A DNA stretch of 64,000 nucleotides. Origin: Fallopia convolvulus. Lineage: Eukaryota; Streptophyta; Magnoliopsida; Caryophyllales; Polygonaceae. This document shows, in pieces, positions 1-8,421 of this stretch. The stretch covers positions 25,767,962-25,831,961 of the forward strand of contig OZ024724.1 in assembly GCA_964016875.1 (NCBI GenBank), in the 5' to 3' direction. Positions within the stretch are counted from its first letter, which is position 1, and each line of letters begins with the position of its first letter. Made by a program: the position numbers and the translations under genes. Under the pieces are notes generated by a model. It did no database searches. It had not been told where the DNA came from and was given only the letters and a program-made list of their open reading frames with translations.

Positions 1-1
1 G

Positions 2-430
2 TTGTTGGAGCAACTTAAGGATCAAGATGAGTCAAGGATCAATGCTAGCTCAAGAAGAGATGAAGAGTATCCTTACTTATATCCTTTTAATGTTGGTGAA
101 GAGCACAATTCTTCCCAAAATTTTGATTCCTACATTTGTTTGAGTGATTTGAACGATGACTTAGGAGACTCCTACATTTGCCTTAGTGATTTAAAAGATG
201 AATTGGTAGAATCTCCTAGGAATACTTTGGATAACTTTGGTGTAGGAAAAGAAAAACATGATGGAGCAAGTAAGGAGGAGAAATCTCATCCGTTGGAGGA
301 GTATGATGAGATAGGCCCGAGATCGGAGAGCCATGCCTATGTAGACCATCGTTTGTGGTTTTATGGGTATGAAGGCAATGGGAATGGGCATAACAATGGC
401 GAGCAATTCACCGTGTTTCATCCGCCATAA
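2..430 (+). CDS. C-terminal tail of the gag-protease polyprotein of element A (partial)
   Basis: Open from the window edge to TAA at 428-430, 142 codons visible. It matches the ends of the gag-protease ORFs in B (to 11385) and C (to 53809). The tail is acidic and Ser/Asp-rich, with two adjacent copies of a 14-residue unit beginning DSYICLSDL, and ends in a Gly/Asn-rich stretch finishing FHPP. It has no counterpart in D or E, so it is specific to the form lacking RT. I recognise no domain in it. It could be a spacer or a packaging or partner-binding segment; the sequence does not say which. This part carries no stop or frameshift. Confidence 0.8.
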   Translation: MLEQLKDQDESRINASSRRDEEYPYLYPFNVGEEHNSSQNFDSYICLSDLNDDLGDSYICLSDLKDELVESPRNTLDNFGVGKEKHDGASKEEKSHPLEEYDEIGPRSESHAYVDHRLWFYGYEGNGNGHNNGEQFTVFHPP

Positions 431-474
431 GGTTGAGGTTAGGAAGTCAAGCTAGTGACTCTAAACGAGCGCTT

Positions 475-492
475 CTCGGGAGGCAACCCGAG
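475..492 (+). promoter_or_regulatory. Conserved hairpin after the gag-protease stop codon (element A)
   Basis: A perfect 6-bp stem CTCGGG/CCCGAG closes a 6-nt loop AGGCAA about 45 nt after the stop codon. The same hairpin is at 11430-11447 in B and, with a one-base loop change, at 53854-53871 in C. The flanking GAGCGCTT and GAGCTAG are also kept. GGGAGGCAACCC-type motifs after the first ORF occur in other plant Athila-like elements as far as I recall. Function unknown; an RNA structure affecting termination, stability or packaging is possible. Confidence 0.6.
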
Positions 493-1091
493 CTAGTAGT
501 TTTCTTTTCGTAATTTTAGTTTGATTTTCTTTGTTTAGCTTAGCTTTTCTCTAACCGATCCCTATCTAGTGTTTTGTGGATTTATGGTGTTGTGCATCCT
601 TCAAAGTTGTGTAGGATTTGAGGTAAAATATTTAAATGCAAATATGGGAAAGAAGTTGCATGAGGATGGAGTAAAATTGGCGACCCGAATACTCCCACAT
701 CGAGCCCAGGTAAGTCGGGCCCGACATAGGGACGTCGGTCCAACTTGATTCGACTAGTTAGAATGCCAATTTTGCCCTTGACCTAATTTGTCCCTTTCCC
801 CCATTAAATATTATCCCCCACCTACCTACCATCTTCATTATCAACTACCATTCCCAAAATACAACCCATCTCCCTCAAAAATTCTCAAAGTCGGCCGCCC
901 CTACCCTCACCATACTCGATCCACATCCTCCCTACTTCATCTCGTTCCAACCACAAAAAGGCCTCCCAAACCCGAATCCAAGTAGAAATCTCGAGTTCAA
1001 TATAGTCCTTCATCCACATCTAGATCTAGATCTAGGAAATTTGAGTTCTAAGTTGCTTATTTGTTCAAAAGTTCAATACTCTTCGAATCCG

Positions 1092-1733
1092 GTATGTGTT
1101 ACTCGATCTCTACTTATTTCTTTGAAAATTTTGTGCTTTCATTGCGTAGATTGAGTAATGCCATGTTTGATTGAGAGCTTGAGCTTGAGCATCAATGGTG
1201 GATTTGCATGATATGTGAAATTGAGTTTTAAAGTTGTTTATGCATGCTTAGATCCATTTTGAACTTCGATTAGGGATGTTTGATGGTTGAATTTGAAATT
1301 TAAGTGCATGATGGAATGATTTGGGTTGATTTGAGGTTAGAGTCGAAGCATGAACTAGGTCGAGATCGACGTGCCCAGGAGAGTCGGACCCGAGGTGTGG
1401 AAGTCGGTCCAACAAGTCGGACCGAGGTTGAGTAAGTCGGGCCCGACATAGGTTGGAAGTCGATCCTAGTTGTTTTTGCTCTCTTCTTGTGATATCATAT
1501 GGATTCATGTGTTTAATTGTTGGCTATAGCCTAATCATGATGTAGAATAATCATTTGCTTAGCCATTGTTAGAAGATGTCCATGATGATTTATGTTGGAT
1601 TGAGATGCATGTGAGTCTAGAGACTAAGTATGGGGTTCCCTTTGTGTTGAAATGTTGTTGTGTGTTGATGAGTACTTTTGTTGAGTTGTATGGAGTTTAT
1701 CTTGGATCCTTTTGTTTGGTTGGATGTGTGTAG
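1092..1733 (+). other. Candidate 5'-leader intron upstream of the ATHILA ORF1-like ORF (element A)
   Basis: The donor AATCCG|GTATGT and the acceptor GGATGTGTGTAG|GTACA flank 642 nt of T-rich sequence. The acceptor lies 5 nt before the ATG at 1739. Equivalent sites occur in B (12062-12686) and C (54488-55129). A plant-like donor, a T-rich body and the acceptor placed right at the start codon support splicing of a separate mRNA. No transcript evidence is available. Confidence 0.5.
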
Positions 1734-1738
1734 GTACA

Positions 1739-3544
1739 ATGGAGACAAGAGCTTCATCATCTCATGCGGAAAGGCCAAGGAAGAAGTCCAAGAAGTCAAG
1801 GAAAGAGCCGAATTTGGATGATGTCTATTTGGAGGATGATGAGCAAGTGGAGAGTTATGAAAGATATATGGCGCTTGAGCACCACACGAGGTGGCTTGAT
1901 TGGGAAGCCATGAGGAAGATGGACATGGATCAAGCCCTTCCAAGATGCTACTCCCACATCGGTCTTAATGGGATGCTAAGGTGGGACAACACTCACTACC
2001 CCGCCCTCACCTCGGAATTCATGGCCACATTCGAGTGCACTTATGATAATGTGGAGGATGAGGAAGGGGCACTCACTTTCCGATTGGGCAACGAGGACCA
2101 TAATCTCACTCTTGGGGATTTGGCTACCTACTTCGGGTTTCCATGCCCAAGAGAAGAGACCGGCGTCAACAATGAGAAGGTGAATCAAGTATGGCGTCAT
2201 GTGGCCGGGAAGAGTGAGATGAGAAAGGGCGCCTCCACAACCGAGATTGCTAGCCCTCTTTTTCGGGTCATGGCGCGAGTCTTGGGGTGTGCAATCTATT
2301 CTCGTCATGAGTTGAGCAAGCCGATGAAGGAGGAGATCATGTTGCTCCATGAGATGCTCTTCAACACCGAGAAGCCCATGAACCTTGCATGGGAGTGGGT
2401 CAAGATGGTGCGAGACTTCCAAAGCTCCTCTTGGATCTACTTCGGTGGGATGATAGCAAGGCTCGCCATGCGTCTAGGAGTTGATCTTGACAAGTATTCT
2501 CCGGCTCCGAATGGTGTTGAGTTCATGAACATGAAGTATTTCAAGAAGGCCAACATCATCAAGGAGAAGCTCTACATGATTTCCTTGGCCCCTCACTCAA
2601 ACTATGATGGTGTGTCGATCCGGTTAGTGCACAACCTCTATGATCTTTCTCGGTATCAAAATTGGTACCAAGTGTGGGCCGGCAAGCCACACTCATTTGG
2701 TGACGCCGAAGGTGCAAGAGAAGGGCGGCGACAACAATCTCAACACATTCGGTTTACCTCCCCTCCATCTACACCGGATTCCGACCAAGACAACTTCGTG
2801 TTTGCACCTCGTGGGGAGGACATGGATGTCGATCAAGGGCAATGTGAAGAAGATGAGCGCCTCCAAGGCTTGATGGCCGACCTCCGAGCCACGCACCATG
2901 CTCCAACACTGGCGGACCGAGGTACACACCAAGTCGGGCCCGATTTCCCTCAACGTCGGTCCAGTACATTCCATGGTGGTGAGGTCCCGAGGCATTATGA
3001 ATGAGGAGAAGGGAGCGGTGCAAGGCGAGAGCAATCCCAAGGTGGCGGTTATGAAGGCTCTGCCCAATGGTACGGTCCGGGAATGGTGTTTCCCGAGCAA
3101 CAACAACCGGTGGACATGTCCTTCTTAGCCAACCAAATGGCTCATCTCCAACTTCAACAAGAAAATGTTCTCCAAGAGGTTCATCAAGTGAATCTCCAAC
3201 AACAACAAATGTACCAACATCAACAACAAATATACCAACAACAACAACAAATGCTTCAACAACAAAGTTCTTTCCAAGCTAGCCAACAAGAGATGAACCG
3301 AGCCCTCGGCTACACTAGACGAGAGGTAGAGGAGCTTAGGGAGGTGGAAGACCAAAGGTGGCGGGTCCAAGATAGCTACAACACGTGGATGAGCGGGAAC
3401 TTCCCTTCCCGTGAGGACCAATGGACACGCCCGGAGCCTCAACTCCAACCACCACCACAAGACTTCTACGAAGAGCAAGTGTACGAGAGGGAGCGGCAAG
3501 CAAGGCTCCAAAGAGGACGTAGACGTGACAACCCCTTCGAGTGA
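1739..3544 (+). pseudogene. ATHILA ORF1-like protein of element A, one in-frame stop
   Basis: The start METRASSSHAE follows the candidate acceptor, as in B and C. Codons 1-421 are open, TGA stands at 3002-3004 (where C has an Arg codon in YERGEG), and the same frame continues to TGA at 3542-3544. Visible parts: a basic, Lys-rich N-terminus (possible nuclear localisation); a central globular region with YPALTSEFMATFECTYD, TFRLGNEDHNLTL and DLATYFGF, which resembles the Pfam ATHILA ORF-1 family; an acidic linker; a Gln-rich run (about 3190-3280); and a charged C-terminus ending RRRDNPFE. No signal peptide or membrane segment is visible, so it does not look like a classical envelope protein. The function of this family is unknown. 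Confidence 0.8.
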
Positions 3545-5267
3545 TCCTATACATGCCATTGAAGAATAAGAAATTGTGAGCTTTTCATACTCTTCTCTCT
3601 TGCTTTTAAGTTTTGATTTCCTTGTTTGATGGGGACATCAAAATTTTAAGTATGGGGTGGGGGTAAGTGTGTTCATGATTTCACTTGTTTATGTTTGTTT
3701 GTTATTTTGAGGATATTTAGTTTGTGTTTCTAGTTTGTATGTGGGATGATTGCTTATTGGTTTGTGGTTTGATGAAAGACATGGATGATTGATTTGGTCT
3801 TGAATGGATGAGTTTTTGGTTTTAGAGAAATTTTTGCAAAAATTCAAAAAAACAAATTTTGAAAAATGGTGTTAAAAACAACAAAAAGATTTTTGTGTTT
3901 TGTAGGTTTTGGACTAGAAATTCCCATCTTAGATTGCCAAAATAAAAGCTAATGATGATGTGAGCATGTAAATTCCTTTGCATATTTTTGGATAGTTTAG
4001 CCTCTAAAATGATGTTGCTTTTGATGTGATCATGATATCTTGCTTGTTTTATTGAACATGTGAGTTCTAGGATGAGTTCTTATGCAACTAAGTATGAGTG
4101 ACCCTTGTGAGATTGATTTTTGGCCATTTTAGGGATGCTTGTTCATATTTGCATATCCCTCATTTTTCTTGTGTGATTAGCTCATTCATGCTTAGTAAAA
4201 CTTGCTATTGCGGTGTTTATCTATTTTCCAAGACCGTCATGAGAATTGTCCTAGCATGGTCACATTGATTTTGAACTTTATTCTTCTAGTCACATAAATG
4301 TTCCATATCCTACCATGAAGATAATCCTTTGTTTGAAGCCTCGTTCTAGCCTAAGCCTTTGTTTGAAACTCCTCAAAAATATTATTCCTAGCCTTATATG
4401 ACTTGACCTTTATGGGATTGGACTTTAGAAGAGAGGTTGGGATTGTATTTGAAGAGTTGAGATTCTCTTCGGTTTAAGGGCAAAGAATGGTGTTATGAAT
4501 CATGTGGGTAGTGCATCTTTGTTGTACAAAAATGAAAAAAGAAAGAAAAGAAAGAAAGAAGATGTTGGAAATGTAAAGTGGAATAAAGCAAAGAGCTTAA
4601 GTGAAGAAAATGATCCGACCGAGTTACAAGCAACATCGGGCCCGATGTCATAAGAAAGTCGGTCCAAATGTAGAAAGTGTTGAAAATTCAACAAAAAGCA
4701 TAAGAGCAAAGATGAAGTGGAATGTTAAGTGAAATTTTGGGTTGAAAGGGAAATGTTAAGTCTTTTGGGTGAGTGTGAAAGTAATTGTGGAATTTTGGTG
4801 AAGTTGGTGAGAGTTTAGGTTGTTCAATCCCCATTGTAAGCACCACGAGACCAAATAATTCCCACCTTGAGAAATACCAAAAGCCCCATTACAACCCGGC
4901 CGAATGGAACCTCTTTGAGGATTTCCATTGAGCCAAGTTCGAAATTCTTTGTGTACTTCGCATTAGGCATCTCTAGGTGGAGGAATTAGTGATATTAGCT
5001 TCAATAGTAAAGTCCTTACTTGCATGATTTTGGAGCTTGAGTGTTCATTGCTAAACCCAAACACATGATGAGTGATACACATTCACATATCCCTAAAGTG
5101 AGGCTTAGTTGCATTGACTTTATTCCTTGGAACACTTAATCATATGTGATGATGTAATCTTGCTTGAATATCAATCACTTGTGCTTAAAATGTGTTTTCA
5201 TACGAGGCTTTACTTGAAGATTATGTTTCGGTCTTGCTTACATTGTTATTGCTTGAGGACAAGCAAG
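3545..5267 (+). other. 3' untranslated region of element A
   Basis: 1.7 kb with no coding capacity, collinear with the 3' regions of B, C and D. It begins GATCCTATACATGCC right after the stop, the same sequence that follows the integrase stop in D. Landmarks: a polypurine-like TTTAAGTATGGGGTGGGGG near 3645-3663, an (AAAG)n-like low-complexity run near 4529-4562, and one GC-rich module at 4636-4665. Confidence 0.8.
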
Positions 5268-5285
5268 TTTAAGTACGGGGTATTT
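5268..5285 (+). other. Polypurine tract of element A
   Basis: TTTAAGTACGGGGTATTT lies directly before the 3' LTR, at the position needed to prime plus-strand DNA. It is preceded by the conserved GAGGACAAGCAAG. The sister copies read AAGTATGGGG; here one T is changed to C. Confidence 0.8.
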
Positions 5286-6693
5286 TGATGTCTCTCTATT
5301 TGGTGGTGTTTTCATATGTGATTTCCTTTGTAAATATGTTTCTTTTTCCCCTTTTCTTGTGCGTTTTGTTCCTTTTTAGCCTAGTTCCCGTATTTCTATG
5401 AGATTCAGAGACTACGCACATTTTATGTGTTTTGTAGGTAATTTGGCATGAATCGAGGATCGATTTGAAGGAGGGTCGAGACATGGAGCAAAGGCCGAGC
5501 TAAAGCGGGAAAGAGAGAAGCAAGCCATGACGAAGAACAAGAGAAGCCAACAAAGAAGAAGGTGGAACGAGGTCAGGACCGAGTTGCAACCACGTTGGGC
5601 CCGACTTTGAAGTCTCCAACCTCGGACCGAGTTGCACAGTAACTCGGGCCCGAGGTCCTCCGCGTCGGTCCGAGTCGGTCACCGAACTACTTGGGCTCCA
5701 AGGCATGAATTTGTGGACTTCCACTTTTGCCCCTCATCTAAATCTATAAAAGGCCTTCTTGTCTTATAAGAAAGGGTTCCCTCTCATACACACAAAAGGG
5801 GGTTCCAAGGGAACCAAGAGGATACTTGGAGAGCAAAGAGGAAGGAGATGAGGAGGAAGAGAGAGAGAGAATCGGCCAAGAGAGGAAGACTTGATAGGTT
5901 TTGTTGGTAGATTTGCTTTGATTTGCTTTGTTCTTGTGGATTTGAAAACCCTTGATTGGAATTTGTGGATTGCTTTGGATTTGAATGAAACTTTGCTTTG
6001 TTTTGAGATTGATTATGATGATTGCTTTCCTTTTTGATTTGATTTCTTTCTTTGCTTGTCACACGGAGTAGATCTCCTTGATCTTGGGTTATGGGGGAAA
6101 ACCCTAGCTAGGTTTAGGCTAGAAACCCAAATTCCATAGCCTTGAGTGTTTGATCTAAGGAACCCACTCTACATAGAGCTACAATTCCTTGCGAAAGTTG
6201 GGAATCAAGGCTTGAGATTGGCAAAGTAGCGAAAGTGAACATGTTTCAATCTCAAGACCTTGCTTCGAAGGGGATTTCCCCAATGATCGAGGTGTAGAAG
6301 TGGTTGGAACGAGGGCGAAAGCACTCGATCCTAGTCCGATCATCACTCATTGCTTGAATTGGGGTAGAAAAGCCTTAATCTACTAGGGAAGGAACCAAAA
6401 GCCCAAGATCTACTTTTAAATCCTTGAGTTCGACATCCCCAGATACCTCGGGCCCGACTTACACAGTGTCGGTCCCGACTTCCTCTTGTCGCCAACCTCG
6501 GGCCCGACGTGACCTCAGTGTCGGTCCCGACTGATTTCTTTGTTTTCCTTTGTTTTATGCTCTCCTTTCCAGCTTCCTAGTATCTAGGCACATCGATCGA
6601 GTAGACTTCCCGAGTGTTCGACACCCACCACGTACTACAACGGGGTCGGGTTATAAATTGTATCTCTAGACCCTCGCAATCCGAGAGCGATCA
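5286..6693 (+). repeat. 3' LTR of element A
   Basis: 1408 bp, TGATGTCTC...CGATCA. U3 has two GC-rich clusters (about 5580-5690) and a TATA box at 5745-5751. The R/U5 part has GGGTTATGGGGGAAAACCC and two GC-rich modules (6448-6475 and 6498-6527). It is of the LTR type found in D, E and the solo LTR (CTCTCTATTTGG, CATATGTG). Adjoining sequence 6694 onward is chromovirus-type integrase. Confidence 0.95.
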
Positions 6694-6853
6694 GATGTCG
6701 TTCGAGATCGTCTACGGCCTCAACCCCCACTCTCCCATGGATCTTGTCCCACGCCCCTTGAAGAACGGAGAGCACATCGACGCGTCCAACTACGCCGACG
6801 CCATTCGCAAGCTGCACGAGCAGACAAGGACTCAATTGGAGCGGCGAGCAAGC
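6694..6853 (+). pseudogene. Host Ty3/gypsy integrase C-terminal fragment between elements A and B
   Basis: Reads MSFEIVYGLNP then SPMDLVPRP and YADAIRKLHEQTRTQ, typical of the segment just after the catalytic core in Ty3/gypsy integrases (PFEIVYG...). GC-rich compared with the Athila-like DNA. Its continuation after element B is 27791-28417: removing B and one CAAGC gives an uninterrupted reading frame across the junction (ERRAS|QYEAQHN). The part upstream of GATGT was displaced by element A and is outside the window. Both halves are remains of one older element. Confidence 0.85.
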
Positions 6854-8269
6854 TGATGTCTCTTTATTTGTTGGTGTTTTTATATATGATTTCCTTTGTA
6901 AATATGTTTCTTTTTCCCCTTTTCTTGTGTGTTTTGTTCCTTTTTAGCTTAGTTCCCGTATTTCTATGAGATTCGGAGACTATGCGCGTTTTATGTGTTT
7001 TGTAGGTGTTTTGGCGTGGATCAAGGGTCGTTTTGAAGGAGAATCGGAACATGGAGCAAGGCCCGAGCTTAAGAGGGAAAGAGAGGAGCAAGCCATGAAG
7101 AAGAACAAGAGAAAAGCCAACCAGAAGAAGGTGGAACGAGGTCTGGATCGAGTTAGAACCAACGCCGGACCCGAGAAGATTTTTCGACCTCAGACCGATT
7201 TGCCCAGTAAGTCGAGCCCGAGGTGCTCCGTGTCGGTCCGAGTCGGTCGCTGGCTGGATTGGGCTCCAAGGCACGAAATTGTAAACTACCACTTTTTCCC
7301 CTCATCTATAAAGGCTCTCTTATCTTCTAATTGGAGGAGGTTCCCACACACTTAGAGGGGACCAACTCTCAAAAACTCTCAAGAGGATACTTGGAGAGCA
7401 AGGAGGAAGGAGAGGAGAAGGAGAAGAGAGGGAATCGGCCTAGGAGAGGAGATTTCTAGGAGTTTGATAGGTTTGGTTGATAGATTAGCTTTGCCTTGTT
7501 TTGATTTTGTGGATTTGGAAACCTTGGATTGGAGTTTGTGGATTGCTTTTGATTTGTGAATGAAATTTGGCTTTGGTTTCAGATTGATGATGCTGATTGC
7601 TTTGCTTTGTGATTTGTTTGCTTTCTTTGTTTGCCATATGGAGTAGATCTCCTTGATCTTGGGTTATGGGGGAAAACTCTAGCTAGGTTGGGCTAGAAAC
7701 CCCAATTCCATAAGCCCTGAGTGCTTGATCTAGGAACCCACTCTACATAGAGCTACAATTCCTTATGAAAGTAAGGAATCAAGGCTTGTGATTGGCAAAG
7801 TAACGAAAGTGAACATTTGTCCATCTCAAGACCTTGCTTCGAAGGGGATTTCCCCAATGATCGATGTGTAGAAGTGGTTGGAACGAGGGTGAAAGCACCT
7901 CGATCCTATTCCGATCATCACTTATTGCTTGAATTGGGGTGGAAAAGCCTTAATCTACTAGAGAAGGAACCGAAAAGCCCAAGATCTACTTTCAATCTTT
8001 GAGTTTGACAAAACTAGCTACATCGGGCCCGACTTGCTCTACGTCGGTCCCGACTTCCCTCTTTGTCGCCAACATCGGGCCCGACGTGACACTTGTGTCG
8101 GTCCCGACTGTTCTCTTTGTTTTCCTTTGTTTTAAGTTCTCCTTTCCAGCTTTCTAGTGTTTAGGCACCTCAATCGAGTAGATTTCCCGAGCGTTCGACA
8201 CCCACCACGTTCTACAACGGGGTCGGGTTATAAATTGTATCTCTAGACCCTCGCATTCGTGAGCGATCA
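6854..8269 (+). repeat. 5' LTR of element B
   Basis: 1416 bp, TGATGTCTC...GAGCGATCA. TATA box TATAAAG at 7307-7313, preceded by a GC-rich cluster (about 7165-7260). Downstream are the GGGTTATGGGGGAAAAC segment and two GC-rich modules around 8027-8110. The two LTRs of B differ at only scattered positions (for example TTTGTTGG versus TTTGGTGG near the start). Confidence 0.95.
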
Positions 8270-8275
8270 AAAGAT

Positions 8276-8293
8276 TGGCGCCGTTGCCGGGGA
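8276..8293 (+). other. Primer-binding site of element B (tRNA-Asp)
   Basis: TGGCGCCGTTGCCGGGGA, 6 nt after the LTR end, is complementary to the 3' end of plant tRNA-Asp (GUC). Athila-group elements are known to use this primer. Confidence 0.9.
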
Positions 8294-8421
8294 ATTCTAA
8301 GTGCTTTGAGTGCCAATTTGGTGAGTTTCTTGTGTTTTGGTAGTGATTTGGGTGAGGGAATAGCCCAAACCCTTTGTTTGTTTTTGATTTGTTTTGGTTT
8401 GTGTGTTTGTTTCGTAGGTGT

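Larger units (their letters stand above)
431..1738 (+). promoter_or_regulatory. Inter-ORF leader of element A: promoter-like region and 5' leader of the second ORF
   Basis: 1.3 kb without credible coding capacity. In order: the post-stop hairpin; an AT-rich stretch; a GC-rich module (715-741); a pyrimidine-rich stretch with TTAAATATTA near 803-813 that could act as a TATA box; C/T-rich leader-like sequence to about 1000; TCTAGATC repeats near 1018-1037; a candidate intron (1092-1733); a polypurine-like TAAGTATGGGGT at 1624-1635. The layout resembles a plant Pol II promoter with an intron in the 5' UTR and recurs in B and C, so the second ORF may have its own transcript. Transcription is inferred, not shown. 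Confidence 0.5.
1..6693 (+). mobile_element. Element A: Athila-like Ty3/gypsy retrotransposon without RT, left end outside window
   Basis: The right part of a copy with the same order as elements B and C: end of the gag-protease-tail ORF, hairpin, leader with candidate intron, ATHILA ORF1-like ORF, 3' UTR, polypurine tract, 3' LTR. No RT, RNase H or integrase lies between the tail and the 3' LTR, so as far as visible it cannot copy itself. The 3' LTR ends at 6693 with CGATCA and is followed by GATGT (6694-6698), the presumed right target-site copy; the left copy is outside the window. The host sequence after it is another Ty3/gypsy integrase. Family assignment to Athila rests on the tRNA-Asp primer site in the sister copies, the ORF1-like protein and the Athila-type RT of the related element D. 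Confidence 0.9.

Noticed and set aside
1739..3544. A viral-envelope interpretation of the ORF1-like protein
   Set aside because: Its place after gag-pol in relatives suggests env, but I see no signal peptide, hydrophobic membrane segment or cleavage site. It resembles the ATHILA ORF-1 family.
5286..5724. Short minus-strand ORFs repeated in each LTR (KRNKTHKKRGKRNIFTKE and similar)
   Set aside because: They recur only because the LTR recurs, have no start context and differ by frameshifts between copies.
6440..6535. CRISPR-like array of repeated TCGGGCCCGA/GTCGGTCC units
   Set aside because: The units are irregular in order and spacing, the spacers are short and not unique, and they lie in LTRs, UTRs and coding regions of a plant retroelement. 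Reported instead as a dispersed module.
8276..8293. A possible tRNA-Asp gene at TGGCGCCGTTGCCGGGGA
   Set aside because: Only the 18-nt complement of the tRNA 3' end is present, at a fixed distance after each 5' LTR. It is the primer-binding site. No cloverleaf surrounds it.
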